In this document: one piece after another, positions 43,960 through 54,217 of the stretch
Numbering within the stretch: the stretch's first letter is position 1
Layout: every line of letters starts with the position of its first letter
Assembly (NCBI RefSeq): GCF_946227985.1
Contig: NZ_CAMKGL010000016.1
Coordinates: 23,505-87,504 of the forward strand
DNA length: 64,000 nucleotides
Direction of reading: 5' to 3'
DNA from: Serratia quinivorans
GTDB taxonomy: Bacteria; Pseudomonadota; Gammaproteobacteria; Enterobacterales; Enterobacteriaceae
Made by a program: the position numbers and the translations under genes
The notes under the pieces: model-generated
The model's database searches: none
Told to the model about the DNA's origin: nothing
The model's input: the letters and a program-made list of their open reading frames with translations, nothing else

Positions 43960-44658
43960 ATGTCCAAGATTATCGATACCTTTATTGCCCCGCCATGCCA
44001 TGAACAGATCGAGATCCTCTATCAGGATGAGAGTCTGCTGCTGATCAACAAGCCCAGTGGGCTGCTCAGCCTCTCGGGGAAAAATCCGCAAAATCTCGAT
44101 TCGGTGCATCATCGGCTGGTACAGCAATTCCCCGGTTGTACCCTGATCCATCGCCTGGATTTCGGCACTTCGGGGTTGATGGTGATTGCCCGCAATAAGG
44201 CTATCAATGCCGCCCTCTGCCAGCAGTTCAGCCAGCGCACCGTAACCAAAGTGTACAGCGCACTGCTGTGCGGACATCTGGACGACAACCAAGGGGTGAT
44301 AGACGCCGCGATTGCCAAAGATCCGGCGTTGTTCCCGCTGATGTCGATTTGCGCCATCCACGGCAAACCCGCGCGATCCGGTTATCGGGTCGTTGAGCGC
44401 TTTTATCGAGAGTTGGAAGACGGAACGTCGCTGCCATTGACGCGGGTACAGCTAACCCCGGAAACCGGGCGCACTCATCAACTGCGCATCCACTGTCAGC
44501 AATTGGGCCACCCTATTTTGGGCTGTGACCTGTATGGCGGTCTCCTGCTGCCCGGCACCGAACGGACAGCGCGGCTGATGCTGCACGCCAGTGAGCTGCA
44601 TTTTGTTCATCCCATAACTGAAGAGCCGATCAAAGCCTATAACGCCAGCCCGTTCTGA
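43960..44658 (+). CDS. RluA-family pseudouridine synthase
   Basis: 232 residues. The catalytic Asp67 lies in the motif HRLDFGTSGLMV; other family elements are LLINKPSGLLS, LTRVQLTPETGRTHQLRIH and GHPILGCDLYG. RluA in E. coli modifies 23S rRNA U746 and tRNA U32; sequence differences leave open whether this is RluA itself or a paralogue with another target. It has no S4 domain. It is apparently monocistronic; the 177 bp before it hold its promoter only. Confidence 0.92.
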   Translation: MSKIIDTFIAPPCHEQIEILYQDESLLLINKPSGLLSLSGKNPQNLDSVHHRLVQQFPGCTLIHRLDFGTSGLMVIARNKAINAALCQQFSQRTVTKVYSALLCGHLDDNQGVIDAAIAKDPALFPLMSICAIHGKPARSGYRVVERFYRELEDGTSLPLTRVQLTPETGRTHQLRIHCQQLGHPILGCDLYGGLLLPGTERTARLMLHASELHFVHPITEEPIKAYNASPF

Positions 44659-44689
44659 AGGAGAAAGGCGTTATGGCGCAGGCTGCCGT

Positions 44690-45292
44690 TTAAGGATGTA
44701 ACTCTGCAACGGTCATCGTAAAGATAAGCTCTTCATGACTGTTATTGGCATATTGATGCGGGAAATCCGTTCTGGCTATGGCAGAACAACCGGCAGGGAC
44801 CATCAACGTTGTCTTATCGACAACAAGCTGGAGCGTCCCTTGTTCCACATGCAGTAGTTCGCATGTACCAACAGGGTGACCGGGTGAAGCGAATTGCTCT
44901 CCGGGATACATATGCCAGCGCCAGAGTTCAACCATATCCGGGCCACTGGTACCAGCCAGCAACCGTGCGCTCCCGCCCTTTTCACCTACCCATAGAACCG
45001 GAATGTCATCCTGTTGGATCACATGGACCGGTGGCTTGCTGGCTACATCGACGATATCGGCTACGGACACCCCCATGGCAGCGGCAAGCTTGCACAAAAT
45101 GGCGATGCTGGGGTTAGCCGCTCCTTTTTCGATTTCTACCAACATGCCCTTGCTGACACCCGCACGTCGAGAAAGCTCATCCAATGAGAGTTTTTTTTGT
45201 TTCCGGAAGGCTTTGATCCGTCCGGATACCGCTGCGCTGACTGAATGGATGTCAGCGCCCGGATCGGTCGATTTATTGACTTTAATGGTCAC
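44690..45292 (-). CDS. XRE-cupin transcriptional regulator
   Basis: 200 residues. The N-terminal XRE helix-turn-helix (IKAFRKQKKLSLDELSRR, AGVSKGMLVEIEKG) is joined to a C-terminal cupin domain (WRWHMYPGEQFASPGHPVGT, ELLHVEQGTLQLVVD). Such regulators sense small metabolites. It is divergent from the B3/B4-domain gene across only 43 bp, so it very likely controls that gene and itself. Confidence 0.92.
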   Translation of the reverse strand: MTIKVNKSTDPGADIHSVSAAVSGRIKAFRKQKKLSLDELSRRAGVSKGMLVEIEKGAANPSIAILCKLAAAMGVSVADIVDVASKPPVHVIQQDDIPVLWVGEKGGSARLLAGTSGPDMVELWRWHMYPGEQFASPGHPVGTCELLHVEQGTLQLVVDKTTLMVPAGCSAIARTDFPHQYANNSHEELIFTMTVAELHP

Positions 45293-45335
45293 TGGTCGAT
45301 ATCATGTAATAAATTAGTCATTATGGAATTATCCA

Positions 45336-46028
45336 ATGTTTTCTGTTACTCCGTCAATTAATAGCGATATTGCCAATATCGCGCCGGGATTTCGGGCTAT
45401 CAGCATTCTCGTCAAAGCGGCACCGGTCATACGTCCAGAAGTGGGTGAAATTGCATTGAAACAGGCCTGTGAGCTGGTTGCAGCGGGAGCACCTGAATGG
45501 GCAGAACCTCATCTGGCAGCCTGGGCGGAAGTTTTCAAACACTTTGGTGCAAAACCCAAGCGGACCCCTTGTTCCGCCGAAGCACTTCGTAAAAGAGTTC
45601 TGCGGGATGGCAACATGCCTGGAATCGATCCGGTGGTAGATCTCTATAATGCGGTCAGTCTGCGTTATGCCATCCCGGTAGGAGGGGAAAATCTGGCCGC
45701 CTATGTGGGAACCCCGCAGTTGACCCTAGCAGATGGCAGTGAGTTGTTTGATACGGTGAAAGAGGGCCAACCGGCTCACGAGTCTCCCGAACCCGGCGAA
45801 GTGGTGTGGCGAGATGATATTGGGGTGACATGCCGACGCTGGAACTGGCGGCAAGGGACAAGAACCCGTCTGAGCGTTGAAAGCCAACAAATGTGGTTTA
45901 TTCTGGAAAGTTTGCCCGAGATGCCCCTGACAGCCTTACAGGAAGCCGGGGAAATGCTGATTAAAGGGCTGCAGGATATGATGCCGGAGGCTGAAATCCA
46001 GCAGAAACTTATTGGGCAGGGAGCTTAA
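45336..46028 (+). CDS. Stand-alone B3/B4 (tRNA-synthetase editing-like) domain protein
   Basis: 230 residues, with no signal peptide or membrane helix. The protein is built around the B3/B4 domain of the phenylalanyl-tRNA synthetase beta chain: FKHFGAKPKRTPCSAEALRK, MPGIDPVVDLYNAVSLRYAI, PVGGENLAAYV and GEVVWRDDIGVTCRRWNWRQ. In PheRS this domain edits Tyr-tRNA(Phe). Whether the free protein is a trans-editing factor is not established. It is divergent from an XRE-cupin regulator. Confidence 0.88.
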   Translation: MFSVTPSINSDIANIAPGFRAISILVKAAPVIRPEVGEIALKQACELVAAGAPEWAEPHLAAWAEVFKHFGAKPKRTPCSAEALRKRVLRDGNMPGIDPVVDLYNAVSLRYAIPVGGENLAAYVGTPQLTLADGSELFDTVKEGQPAHESPEPGEVVWRDDIGVTCRRWNWRQGTRTRLSVESQQMWFILESLPEMPLTALQEAGEMLIKGLQDMMPEAEIQQKLIGQGA

Positions 46029-46156
46029 TAATAAAATTTTGTGATTCTGTCTGGCGGTCTCTCTCCTGGAAAGACTGCTTGATTTTTAAGTTAACGGGCA
46101 CATTGTTTGGTGGGTTTTAAACACGAGATACGACAAATACCGCCTCGGCCAGCAAT

Positions 46157-46180
46157 TAAAAAAGGGGCCAAGGCCCCTTT
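46157..46180 (-). terminator. Terminator of mscS
   Basis: On the minus strand the stem AAAGGGGCC / GGCCCCTTT is followed by a run of T residues, just 4 bp after the mscS stop codon. Confidence 0.88.
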
Positions 46181-46183
46181 CCG

Positions 46184-47050
46184 TTATTCCGCTTTCGCGG
46201 TGGTCGCATCGTTGCGATACAGATGAACGTCCATCTGCGGGAACGGAATACCGATGTTGTTGGCATCCAGTGCGCGCTTGAAGTTCTCCATCAGATCGAA
46301 GTACACGTTCCAGTACTCGGCATTGGTGGTCCAGGAGCGGGTCACGAAGTTCAGTGAAGAAGGCGCCATCTCGTTCAGACGCACGGTCACGCCTTTGGCG
46401 TGCATGATGCGCTTGTCAGCGGCGATCACATCGCCCAGTACCTTTTTCACTACATCGATGTCGGCGTTATAAGCCACGCCAACCACGATATCCACACGGC
46501 GGTTCGGCTCGCGGGAATAGTTGATGATGTTACCGGCGATAATTTTACCGTTCGGTACCACGATGGTTTTGTTGTCTGCTGTGCGCAGCGTGGTGGAGAA
46601 AATCTGCACCTGGTCGACGGTACCGGCTACGCCGCCCAAGTCGACGTACTCACCGGCACGCAGTGGACGGAAGGCCACCAGCAACACGCCTGCGGCGAAG
46701 TTGGACAGCGAGCCCTGCAACGCCAGGCCGACGGCCAAACCTGCGGCACCCAGCACGGCGATCACCGAAGTGGTCTGTACGCCAACGCGCCCCAGCACCG
46801 CGATAAAAGTGAAGGCCAAAATGCCGTAACGCGCCATGGCCGACAGGAAATCCGCTACCGTGGCATCAATGCCGCGCAGCTTCATCACGCGGTTTACCGC
46901 ATTGCTGACTACCCGGGCAATGACCGAACCAATGATGAAAATAACAATTGCCGCGACGATGTTCACCGCATACTGAATCAATAAATCCTGGTTCTGCACC
47001 AGCCAGTTACCGGCACCATTAATGCCGTCTACTACATTCAGATCTTTCAT
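46184..47050 (-). CDS. mscS: Small-conductance mechanosensitive channel MscS
   Basis: 288 residues (E. coli 286). An inner-membrane heptameric channel that opens on hypo-osmotic shock. It has three N-terminal helices. The pore helix TM3 has the Ala/Gly pattern ([20 protein letters not shown], then [12 protein letters not shown]), followed by the beta domain and C-terminal alpha/beta domain. In E. coli it lies next to argO and fbaA. Here argO is 19 kb away, because the yia and neighbouring genes lie between. Confidence 0.97.
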   Translation of the reverse strand: MKDLNVVDGINGAGNWLVQNQDLLIQYAVNIVAAIVIFIIGSVIARVVSNAVNRVMKLRGIDATVADFLSAMARYGILAFTFIAVLGRVGVQTTSVIAVLGAAGLAVGLALQGSLSNFAAGVLLVAFRPLRAGEYVDLGGVAGTVDQVQIFSTTLRTADNKTIVVPNGKIIAGNIINYSREPNRRVDIVVGVAYNADIDVVKKVLGDVIAADKRIMHAKGVTVRLNEMAPSSLNFVTRSWTTNAEYWNVYFDLMENFKRALDANNIGIPFPQMDVHLYRNDATTAKAE

Positions 47051-47243
47051 TCGTGTCGTCCTAACTTTTCCCTAAGGGGATAAACTCGCAAAAAAACTGA
47101 CATCTGGCGTCAGTCGGAAACCACCGCCCTAGGTTAACTAACATTTCCGCAGCATGCCAACCGTAAGCGGCAAAAATCGCCGAACTTCCTCTATGCTGAA
47201 CATAGCGCTATCGCCTTTTTAACGATAAGGAACTTCGCTCGTC

Positions 47244-47912
47244 ATGCACATGCCATCGTCGATTCAACACTATTGGCGGGTTCGCCCCAGGCTGCTGCTT
47301 TCCGTCGCGGCGGGCATTCTGTGCTACCTGCTGCTGCCGGACAGGCTCGGTCAATTGCAACGCCTGATGCTCGGCTGGAACCTGCTGGCCTGGTGCTACC
47401 TGCTGTTTCTCTGGCGGTTGATGCTGGTCAGCACGCCGAAGCATATCCGCCAGCTCGCACGCACGCAGGATGAAAGCGCCAGTAAAGTGCTGGCGCTGGT
47501 CAGCATTGGCTGCATGGTGAGCATTCTGTCGATTCTGTTTGAGCTGAGTACCACCAGGCAGGTCAGCGACTCGCTGAAAACACTGCATCTGGCGCTGACC
47601 GGTGCCACGCTGGTGGTGTCCTGGCTGCTGCTGCCCACCTCGTTCACCATGCACTATGCCCATCAATTTTATCGTCAGGGCGCGCAGCAAGATCCGCTGC
47701 CGCTGTTGTTTCCCGGTGACCTCAAAGAACCGACCTATTGGGACTTCGCCTATTTCTCATTCACCATTGCCGTGGCGTCGCAAACCGCCGACGTGGCGGT
47801 CGGCGCGGCCGAAGTGCGCAAGGTCGCCCTGCTGCAATCGGTGATTTCCTTTGTCTTCAACCTGGTGATTTTGGGGCTGTCGATTAACGTCGGCGCCGGC
47901 CTGCTGAGCTAG
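47244..47912 (+). CDS. DUF1345 inner-membrane protein
   Basis: 222 residues with about five hydrophobic segments (residues 17-32, 41-60, 80-100, 112-130, 195-218). It shows the DUF1345 pattern: PTYWDFAYFSFTIAVASQTA followed by DVAVGAAEVRKVALLQSVIS. The function is unknown; the TYWDFAYFSFTI element recalls the pore-loop-like region of two-helix channels, but that is only a resemblance. It is inserted between mscS and fbaA and divergent from mscS. The ribosome binding site is weak (AAGGA 13 bases upstream). Confidence 0.85.
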   Translation: MHMPSSIQHYWRVRPRLLLSVAAGILCYLLLPDRLGQLQRLMLGWNLLAWCYLLFLWRLMLVSTPKHIRQLARTQDESASKVLALVSIGCMVSILSILFELSTTRQVSDSLKTLHLALTGATLVVSWLLLPTSFTMHYAHQFYRQGAQQDPLPLLFPGDLKEPTYWDFAYFSFTIAVASQTADVAVGAAEVRKVALLQSVISFVFNLVILGLSINVGAGLLS

Positions 47913-47913
47913 A

Positions 47914-47942
47914 AACAAAAAAGGCTCCCCGAGGGGAGCCTT
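47914..47942 (-). terminator. Terminator of fbaA (convergent with the DUF1345 gene)
   Basis: GGCTCCC-CGAG-GGGAGCC forms a tight 7-bp tetraloop hairpin with A residues on the left, giving a T6 run on the minus strand 21 bp after the fbaA stop. It also lies just after the DUF1345 stop and may serve both strands. Confidence 0.88.
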
Positions 47943-47963
47943 GATATCAGCAGCTAACCGAGA

Positions 47964-49043
47964 TTACAGAACGTCTACTGCGTTCAGATCTTTGAAAGCC
48001 TGTTCCAGACGAGTAATCATCGAAGTCTGGGCTGAACGCAACCATACGCGTGGGTCGTAGTATTTCTTGTTCGGCTTGTCAGCGCCTTCTGGGTTACCCA
48101 GTTGGCCTTGCAGATAGCCTTCGTTCTTTTTGTAGTACTGCAGGATGCCGTCCCAGGTTGCCCATTGGGTATCGGTATCGATGTTCATTTTGATCACGCC
48201 GTAACCTACGGACTCTTTGATCTCTGCGTCGCTAGAACCGGAACCGCCGTGGAACACGAAGTTCAGGCTGTTGTGCGGCAGGTTATATTTCTTGGAAACA
48301 TAGTCCTGAGAATCTCGCAGGATGGTCGGGGTCAGTTTCACGTTGCCTGGCTTGTAAACGCCGTGCACGTTACCGAAGGACGCCGCGATAGTGAAGCGTG
48401 GGCTGATCGCATTGAGTTTTTCGTATGCGTAAGCCACGTCTTCTGGCTGAGTGTACAGGGAGGATGCGTCCATATGGCTGTTGTCCACGCCATCTTCTTC
48501 ACCGCCGGTGCAGCCCAGTTCGATTTCCAGGGTCATACCGATTTTCGCCATGCGAGTCAGGTATTTGCTGCAAATTTCGATGTTTTCTTCCAGGGACTCT
48601 TCAGACAGGTCGATCATGTGGGAAGAGAACAATGGTTTGCCGGTAGCGGCGAAATGCTTCTCGCCAGCGTCCAGCAGGCCGTCCAGCCATGGCAGCAGTT
48701 TCTTCGCGCAGTGGTCGGTGTGCAGAATAACCGGCACGCCGTAATGCTCAGCCATCTGATGAACGTGGTGTGCACCAGAAATCGCGCCCAGAATTGCTGC
48801 ACCCTGTGGAACGTCAGTCTTCACGCCTTTGCCGGCGATAAACGCGGCACCGCCGTTGGAGAACTGAACGATAACCGGAGCGCGTACCTTCGCGGCTGTT
48901 TCCAGCACGGCGTTGATAGAGTCGGTACCTACACAGTTAACTGCTGGCAGAGCAAAGTTGTTCTCTTTAGCTACTGCGAATACTTTCTGAACGTCATCAC
49001 CAGTGATGACACCCGGTTTTACGAAATCAAAAATTTTAGACAT
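47964..49043 (-). CDS. fbaA: Class II fructose-bisphosphate aldolase
   Basis: 359 residues (E. coli 359). A zinc-dependent glycolytic aldolase. Zinc-binding His and Asp are in VILHTDHCAKKLLPWLDG, further ligands in SFGNVHGVYKPGNVKL, and the phosphate loop in FHGGSGSSDAEI. It is the last gene of epd-pgk-fbaA on the minus strand, separated from pgk by 115 bp and followed by a strong terminator. Confidence 0.98.
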   Translation of the reverse strand: MSKIFDFVKPGVITGDDVQKVFAVAKENNFALPAVNCVGTDSINAVLETAAKVRAPVIVQFSNGGAAFIAGKGVKTDVPQGAAILGAISGAHHVHQMAEHYGVPVILHTDHCAKKLLPWLDGLLDAGEKHFAATGKPLFSSHMIDLSEESLEENIEICSKYLTRMAKIGMTLEIELGCTGGEEDGVDNSHMDASSLYTQPEDVAYAYEKLNAISPRFTIAASFGNVHGVYKPGNVKLTPTILRDSQDYVSKKYNLPHNSLNFVFHGGSGSSDAEIKESVGYGVIKMNIDTDTQWATWDGILQYYKKNEGYLQGQLGNPEGADKPNKKYYDPRVWLRSAQTSMITRLEQAFKDLNAVDVL

Positions 49044-49158
49044 GTTACTTTGTCCTGTTTCGTCGGCCGTAGATGGATGTAAATCGATTTTTCATGCCGC
49101 GCCGCCTATGCCGCGCGGTATAAAATAAACGGGCTGCTTTCGCCTCCCGCTGTCTGAA

Positions 49159-50319
49159 TTACTGCTTGGCGCGCTCTTCCAGCATCACTACTGCCGGTAA
49201 CGCCTTACCTTCCACAAATTCCAGGAAAGCACCGCCGCCGGTAGAGATATAAGAAATTTTATCTTCAATACCGAACAGATCGATAGCCGCCAGCGTATCA
49301 CCACCACCCGCGATAGAGAATGCTTCGCTGTCTGCGATAGCGCGTGCGACAATTTCGGTGCCCTTACGGAAGTTAGGGAACTCGAATACGCCAACCGGGC
49401 CATTCCACAGAATGGTTTTGGCTTCTTTGAGCAACTTGGCCATAGCCAGCGCGGTTTCGTCACCGAAGTCCATGATCTCTTCATCATCGTTGACTTCACT
49501 GACTTTTTTCAAGGTAGCAGGTGCAGTTTCAGAGAACTCCGTACCTACGCGAGAATCGGTAGGAACCGGAATTTTAAACTCGTCACGCAGTTTTTTTGCT
49601 GCATCGACGAAGTCAGGTTCGTACAGAGATTTACCAACGTTATTATCGATAGCCACGAAGGTGTTGGCGATGCCGCCGCCCACGATCACCGTATCGGCGA
49701 TTTTCACCAGCGAGTTCAGCACATCGAATTTAGTCGAAACTTTAGAACCGCCAACCACGGCAACCATTGGGCGAGCCGGGCTTTTCAGCGCTTTACCCAG
49801 GGCTTCCAGTTCTGCAGACAGCAGCGGGCCCGCACAGGCAACAGGAGCGAACTTGCCCACGCCGTGGGTGGAAGCCTGCGCACGGTGCGCAGTACCGAAG
49901 GCGTCCATCACGTACACGTCGCACAGCGCCGCATATTTTTTGGATAGGGTTTCGTCGTCTTTTTTCTCGCCCTTGTTGAAACGGACGTTTTCCAGCACGA
50001 CCAGTTCACCTTCTGCAACGTCAACACCTTCCAGGTAGTCTTTAGCCAGACGAACCGGGTTTTTCAGGTGTTCTTTCAGATAGTTGACCACAGGCAGCAG
50101 GGAGAATTCTTCGTTGTACTCGCCTTCGGTAGGACGACCCAGGTGGGAAGTTACCATCACGCGGGCGCCTTGTTTCAGCGCAGCTTCAATAGTCGGCAGG
50201 GAGGCACGGATACGTGCATCGGAAGTCACTTTACCGTCTTTCACTGGAACGTTCAGATCGGAGCGGATCAGAACGCGTTTACCGGCCAGATCCAGATCGG
50301 ACATGTTAATTACAGACAT
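49159..50319 (-). CDS. pgk: Phosphoglycerate kinase
   Basis: 386 residues (E. coli 387). It makes ATP from 1,3-bisphosphoglycerate. The N-terminal substrate domain ([32 protein letters not shown]) and the C-terminal nucleotide domain ([46 protein letters not shown]) are complete. It lies 77 bp downstream of epd and upstream of fbaA, the usual operon. Confidence 0.98.
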   Translation of the reverse strand: MSVINMSDLDLAGKRVLIRSDLNVPVKDGKVTSDARIRASLPTIEAALKQGARVMVTSHLGRPTEGEYNEEFSLLPVVNYLKEHLKNPVRLAKDYLEGVDVAEGELVVLENVRFNKGEKKDDETLSKKYAALCDVYVMDAFGTAHRAQASTHGVGKFAPVACAGPLLSAELEALGKALKSPARPMVAVVGGSKVSTKFDVLNSLVKIADTVIVGGGIANTFVAIDNNVGKSLYEPDFVDAAKKLRDEFKIPVPTDSRVGTEFSETAPATLKKVSEVNDDEEIMDFGDETALAMAKLLKEAKTILWNGPVGVFEFPNFRKGTEIVARAIADSEAFSIAGGGDTLAAIDLFGIEDKISYISTGGGAFLEFVEGKALPAVVMLEERAKQ

Positions 50320-50396
50320 GGTGAACCCTCTTGGTTGATTCTCTAGAAACTATAAAGTTGCCTGAGCGGCGCATCGGACATGCCGATGCCGCCGTA

Positions 50397-51413
50397 CTAG
50401 AAACCGCTTGCGGCCATTGCCCGTGTTGTATCCAACATCCGGTTGGCAAAGCCCCATTCATTATCACACCAGACCAAGGTCTTGATCAGGTGCTGACCGC
50501 TGACCCGGGTCTGCGTACCGTCAACGATAGCGCTATGCGGGTCATGGTTAAAATCGATCGAGACTAATGGTAGTTCCGTATAGTCAACTATACCACGAAA
50601 TGATCCCCGTGCGGCCATTTGCAGCAGCTGGTTGACCTCTGTCACTTTCACCGCCGAACTGACGCTGACGCTGAGATCGATGGCCGTCACGTTGATGGTC
50701 GGCACGCGTACCGAAATCGCTTCGAAGCGATCGCAAAACTGCGGAAAAATACGGGTGATGCCCGCGGCCAGCTTGGTGTCGACCGGAATAATCGACTGGC
50801 TCGCCGCGCGGGTACGCCGCAAATCCTGATGATAGGCGTCTATCACCGGTTGATCGTTCATCGAAGAGTGGATGGTGGTCAGGGTGCCTGATTCGATGCT
50901 GTAGGCATCGTCCAGCAGCTTGATCACCGGAATAATGCAGTTGGTGGTGCATGACGCATTGGAAACAATACGGTGTTCCGCCAGCAGCGTCTGATGGTTG
51001 ACCCCAAATACAATGGTAGCATCCAGATCGTTACCGCCAGGGTGAGCGAACAACACTTTTTTCGCCCCCGCCGCCAGATGGGCCTCGCCATCTGCCCGGC
51101 TACCGTACACACCGCTGCAATCGAGCACCACATCAACGCCCAGCTCCCCCCAGGGAAGCTGTTCCACCGCCGGCTGATGCAGCAAGCGAATGGTGTCGTC
51201 TCCGACGGTCAACATGTCGCATTCCTGGCGAACATCCCAGGCAAAGCGGCCATGGCTGGAGTCGTATTTCAGTAGGTGGGCCATCCCTTCGGCGTTTGCC
51301 AATTCGTTGATCGCCACCACGGAAATTTCCGCTCTTCTTCCCGATTCATACAGTGCGCGTAAAACGCTGCGGCCAATGCGGCCAAAGCCGTTTATCGCTA
51401 TGCGGATTGTCAT
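50397..51413 (-). CDS. epd: D-erythrose-4-phosphate dehydrogenase
   Basis: 338 residues (E. coli 339). A GapA-like NAD enzyme making 4-phosphoerythronate for pyridoxal phosphate synthesis. It has the Rossmann motif [15 protein letters not shown], catalytic Cys155 in [11 protein letters not shown], and the DxxR/NEWG elements ([13 protein letters not shown]). I start it at 51413 with CAGGAGCAGC upstream; the longer frame adds 14 residues with no site. First gene of epd-pgk-fbaA. Confidence 0.96.
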   Translation of the reverse strand: MTIRIAINGFGRIGRSVLRALYESGRRAEISVVAINELANAEGMAHLLKYDSSHGRFAWDVRQECDMLTVGDDTIRLLHQPAVEQLPWGELGVDVVLDCSGVYGSRADGEAHLAAGAKKVLFAHPGGNDLDATIVFGVNHQTLLAEHRIVSNASCTTNCIIPVIKLLDDAYSIESGTLTTIHSSMNDQPVIDAYHQDLRRTRAASQSIIPVDTKLAAGITRIFPQFCDRFEAISVRVPTINVTAIDLSVSVSSAVKVTEVNQLLQMAARGSFRGIVDYTELPLVSIDFNHDPHSAIVDGTQTRVSGQHLIKTLVWCDNEWGFANRMLDTTRAMAASGF

Positions 51414-51737
51414 GCTGCTCCTGAAAAAGGGCCTTCTCTCACCGGGCGTGTTCACCGTGATCGAGAGGGCGCTGACTGGGGTATCTGGATAACCCGCATA
51501 GAGTACGTTAGCGCACCACCCGCTGTGAATCCTCGCATCACATTATTCCTTCGGCCCGGCACTTGTTTCACCGGCCTCACTCCAACGTTTCTGTTGAAAA
51601 CAGCCACAACTGAAACGCTTCAGCCGAGCATAAACCAAAGTTTTGCCAAAAGGAACAGATGCGACAGCCTGCCTGGCAACCGGACGACACTTTGCGGGAA
51701 TAAGATGATCTAGCGCACACTTTTCCATGGCCAATTC
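51414..51737. other. 324-bp epd upstream region
   Basis: This gap between the dmlR-like stop and the epd start must contain the epd promoter (minus strand). I see no gene, repeat or clear terminator. Short frames on both strands lack ribosome binding sites. Confidence 0.4.
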
Positions 51738-52676
51738 TTAGCGACGCGCCAGATATTCTGACAATAACGAGGTCTCGCCATAATGCTGACGGAAATATTC
51801 GCGCAAAAATTCGACCGTCACCCGCACCTTGGCCGAGGTCGCCAGACGCGAAACGTACACCGCCCAAATATCTGCCGGCTGGTAGTAGTCCGGCAGGAGA
51901 TGCACCAACCGGCCTTTTTCAATGCTCTCCCTCACGTCCCAGAACGAGCGCAGCGCCACGCCCTGCCCGTCCAGACACCATTGATGCACAATTTCACCGT
52001 TGTTGGATGACAGCCCGCCGGTCACTTTCACTGCCTCCTCGCCCTGCGGCCCCTGTAGCCGCCACAGCCCAAAAGGATGATCGCGTTCCTTGATTGCCAG
52101 GCAGGCACGTCCGGAAAGCTCCCCCAGATTCTTGGGCGTCCCACAGCGCCGCAGGTATTCCGGCGAAGCGCACAAAATACGCTGGTTCTGTGCCAGCTTA
52201 CGCGCGATCAGATTGGGCGCAATGTCATCACCAATGCGGATATCCAGATCAAAGCCTTCACTGACCAGATCCACCAGCCGATCGGAAACATCCAGGCGCA
52301 GCTCCAACGCCGGGTACTGCCGCGACAAGGCCGACAGCGCAGGGCCGACAAAACGCCGGCCGAAACCAAAGCTGCTGACAATACGTAGCGTGCCCTGTGG
52401 TGCCTGCCGGGCATCGGAAAGCTCATCCATCATTTGGTCAACGTCATTTAGAATGCGCAACGCCCACTCATAAATACGTTCACCATCTTCGGTGATTGCC
52501 ACCCGCCGCGTGGTGCGGTGCAATAAAGACACCCCCAGCGCCTTTTCCAGCAGGGCGATGCGTTTGCTGATGAACGCCGGTGAAACCCCTAACTCGTCGG
52601 CGGCAGCGGCAAATCCGGCGCGACGTGCCACTAACACAAACACCCGCAGGTCACTGAGGATCGGAATATTATTCAT
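51738..52676 (-). CDS. LysR-family regulator, DmlR-like
   Basis: About 312 residues. The N-terminal helix-turn-helix is AGFAAAADELGVSPAFISKR, and the effector domain is LTTR type. It is divergent from a D-malate/tartrate dehydrogenase gene across 100 bp, the same arrangement as dmlR-dmlA (yeaT-yeaU) in E. coli, so it is likely the activator of that gene. Start choice is uncertain: 52676 gives the normal LysR N-terminus; the frame also opens at 52709. Neither has a strong ribosome binding site. Confidence 0.87.
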   Translation of the reverse strand: MNNIPILSDLRVFVLVARRAGFAAAADELGVSPAFISKRIALLEKALGVSLLHRTTRRVAITEDGERIYEWALRILNDVDQMMDELSDARQAPQGTLRIVSSFGFGRRFVGPALSALSRQYPALELRLDVSDRLVDLVSEGFDLDIRIGDDIAPNLIARKLAQNQRILCASPEYLRRCGTPKNLGELSGRACLAIKERDHPFGLWRLQGPQGEEAVKVTGGLSSNNGEIVHQWCLDGQGVALRSFWDVRESIEKGRLVHLLPDYYQPADIWAVYVSRLATSAKVRVTVEFLREYFRQHYGETSLLSEYLARR

Positions 52677-52776
52677 GATTCGTGTTTTATGTTTCACCGT
52701 TTCCAGCATTGATTAACAGTTAGTCAATTATAGGATGGGGGGGATGTCAATTACCTCTACCTACAAGTGAGACCCT

Positions 52777-53862
52777 ATGAGCAAAAGCTATAAAATCGCC
52801 GCCATACCGGGAGACGGCATCGGCCAGGAAGTAATGCCGGAAGGCATTCGCGTTTTACAGGCTGCGGCGACACGCTGGGATCTGTCCCTGCAGTTTGAAA
52901 CCTTCGAATGGGCCAGCTGTGATTATTATCTGCACCACGGCAAGATGATGCCGGACGACTGGTTCGAGCAACTGCAAGGCTTCGACGCCGTCTATTTTGG
53001 CGCCGTCGGCTGGCCGGACAAGGTGCCGGACCACATCTCATTGTGGGGATCACTGCTGAAGTTTCGCCGCGATTTCGATCAATACGTGAACCTGCGTCCG
53101 GTGCGGCTATTCCCCGGCGTCCCCTGTCCGCTGGCAAATAAAAAACCGGGGGATATCGATTTTTACGTGGTGCGCGAAAATACCGAGGGAGAGTATTCCT
53201 CACTCGGCGGCCGGATGTTTGAAGGCACCGAGCGTGAAATGGTGATCCAGGAATCGGTATTCACCCGCCACGGCGTTGATCGCATCTTGAAATACGCCTT
53301 TGAGCTGGCACAGCAGCGTCCCCGCAAGACGCTCACCGCCGCCACCAAGTCCAATGGTATGGCAATCAGCATGCCTTACTGGGATGAGCGTGTGGCGGCC
53401 ATGGCGCAGCAATATCCGGAGATCTGCTGGGACAAACAGCACATTGATATTCTGTGTGCCCGCTTCGTGCTCCAGCCCGAACGCTTTGACGTGGTGGTGG
53501 CTTCCAACCTGTTCGGCGATATCCTGTCCGACCTTGGCCCCGCCTGCGCCGGTACCATCGGCATTGCGCCTTCGGCCAACCTCAACCCCGAACGCAGCTT
53601 CCCGTCGTTGTTCGAACCGGTGCACGGCTCCGCGCCGGATATCTTCGGCAAAAACATCGCCAACCCGGTTGCCATGATCTGGGCCGGTGCCATGATGCTG
53701 GACTTCCTCGGGGAGGACGAACCACGCTACCGTCAGGCCCATGACGGCATTCTGGCCGCCATCGAACAGGTTATTGCCAACGGGCCGCGGACGCCGGACA
53801 TGCGCGGCCATGCCACCACTCAGCAGGTCGGCCAGGCGATCGCCGCCCTGCTGCTCTCTTAA
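52777..53862 (+). CDS. dmlA: D-malate / tartrate dehydrogenase (decarboxylating)
   Basis: 361 residues (E. coli DmlA/YeaU 361). Member of the isocitrate/isopropylmalate dehydrogenase family. It shows the N-terminal GDGIGQEV, the substrate arginine region (NLRPVRLFPGVPC, VVRENTEGEYSSLGG), the metal-binding FGDILSDLGPACAGTIGIAP and EPVHGSAPDIFGKNIANP. It oxidatively decarboxylates D-malate to pyruvate and may act on tartrate. Together with yeaV-yeaW-yeaX next door it reproduces the E. coli yeaUVWX order. Confidence 0.92.
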   Translation: MSKSYKIAAIPGDGIGQEVMPEGIRVLQAAATRWDLSLQFETFEWASCDYYLHHGKMMPDDWFEQLQGFDAVYFGAVGWPDKVPDHISLWGSLLKFRRDFDQYVNLRPVRLFPGVPCPLANKKPGDIDFYVVRENTEGEYSSLGGRMFEGTEREMVIQESVFTRHGVDRILKYAFELAQQRPRKTLTAATKSNGMAISMPYWDERVAAMAQQYPEICWDKQHIDILCARFVLQPERFDVVVASNLFGDILSDLGPACAGTIGIAPSANLNPERSFPSLFEPVHGSAPDIFGKNIANPVAMIWAGAMMLDFLGEDEPRYRQAHDGILAAIEQVIANGPRTPDMRGHATTQQVGQAIAALLLS

Positions 53863-53882
53863 CGTTCCTGCCCTAAACCATC

Positions 53883-53912
53883 CGCAGGGTGTTACCTAAC
53901 ACCCTGCGTTGT
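53883..53912 (+). terminator. Terminator after dmlA
   Basis: CGCAGGGTGTTA-CC-TAACACCCTGCG is a 12-bp perfect inverted repeat followed by TTGTCTGT, 20 bp after the dmlA stop. The U-run is imperfect, but the stem is strong. Confidence 0.7.
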
Positions 53913-54217
53913 CTGTCCCACTTTGTCTTGCGATTTGTACTGCAGCATCGCCGCTGAAAACCACACAAATTCTCACGGCAAGATCACAACAAATTATTCA
54001 CATACTGTGTTTTATCCCTTCACAGATCCCCTAATTGTGGCATTCGGCTAATTTGTGCACACTCAAAAATGTTAAGGAAGGGTAACTATTTGCGGTACCA
54101 AAGGTATCGAACATCCGCCCTACGTGGTCTGACAAAAGAAATGGCACGATGCCAAAAAGGCCGATGCGCAAGGTTAATTGCCTGCCTCTGCCCACCACAA
54201 ATACAGGAGTTCACACC
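53913..54217 (+). other. About 305-bp leader/promoter region of yeaV
   Basis: AT-rich DNA with several TGTG/CACA elements (for example around 54005 and 54033), but I see no exact CRP or other named site. It should contain the yeaV promoter. A frame open from 54149 into yeaV lacks a ribosome binding site, so it is treated as untranslated leader. Confidence 0.4.

Noticed and set aside
48102..49082. 326-codon plus-strand frame opposite fbaA
   Set aside because: Pure shadow of the highly biased codon usage of fbaA.
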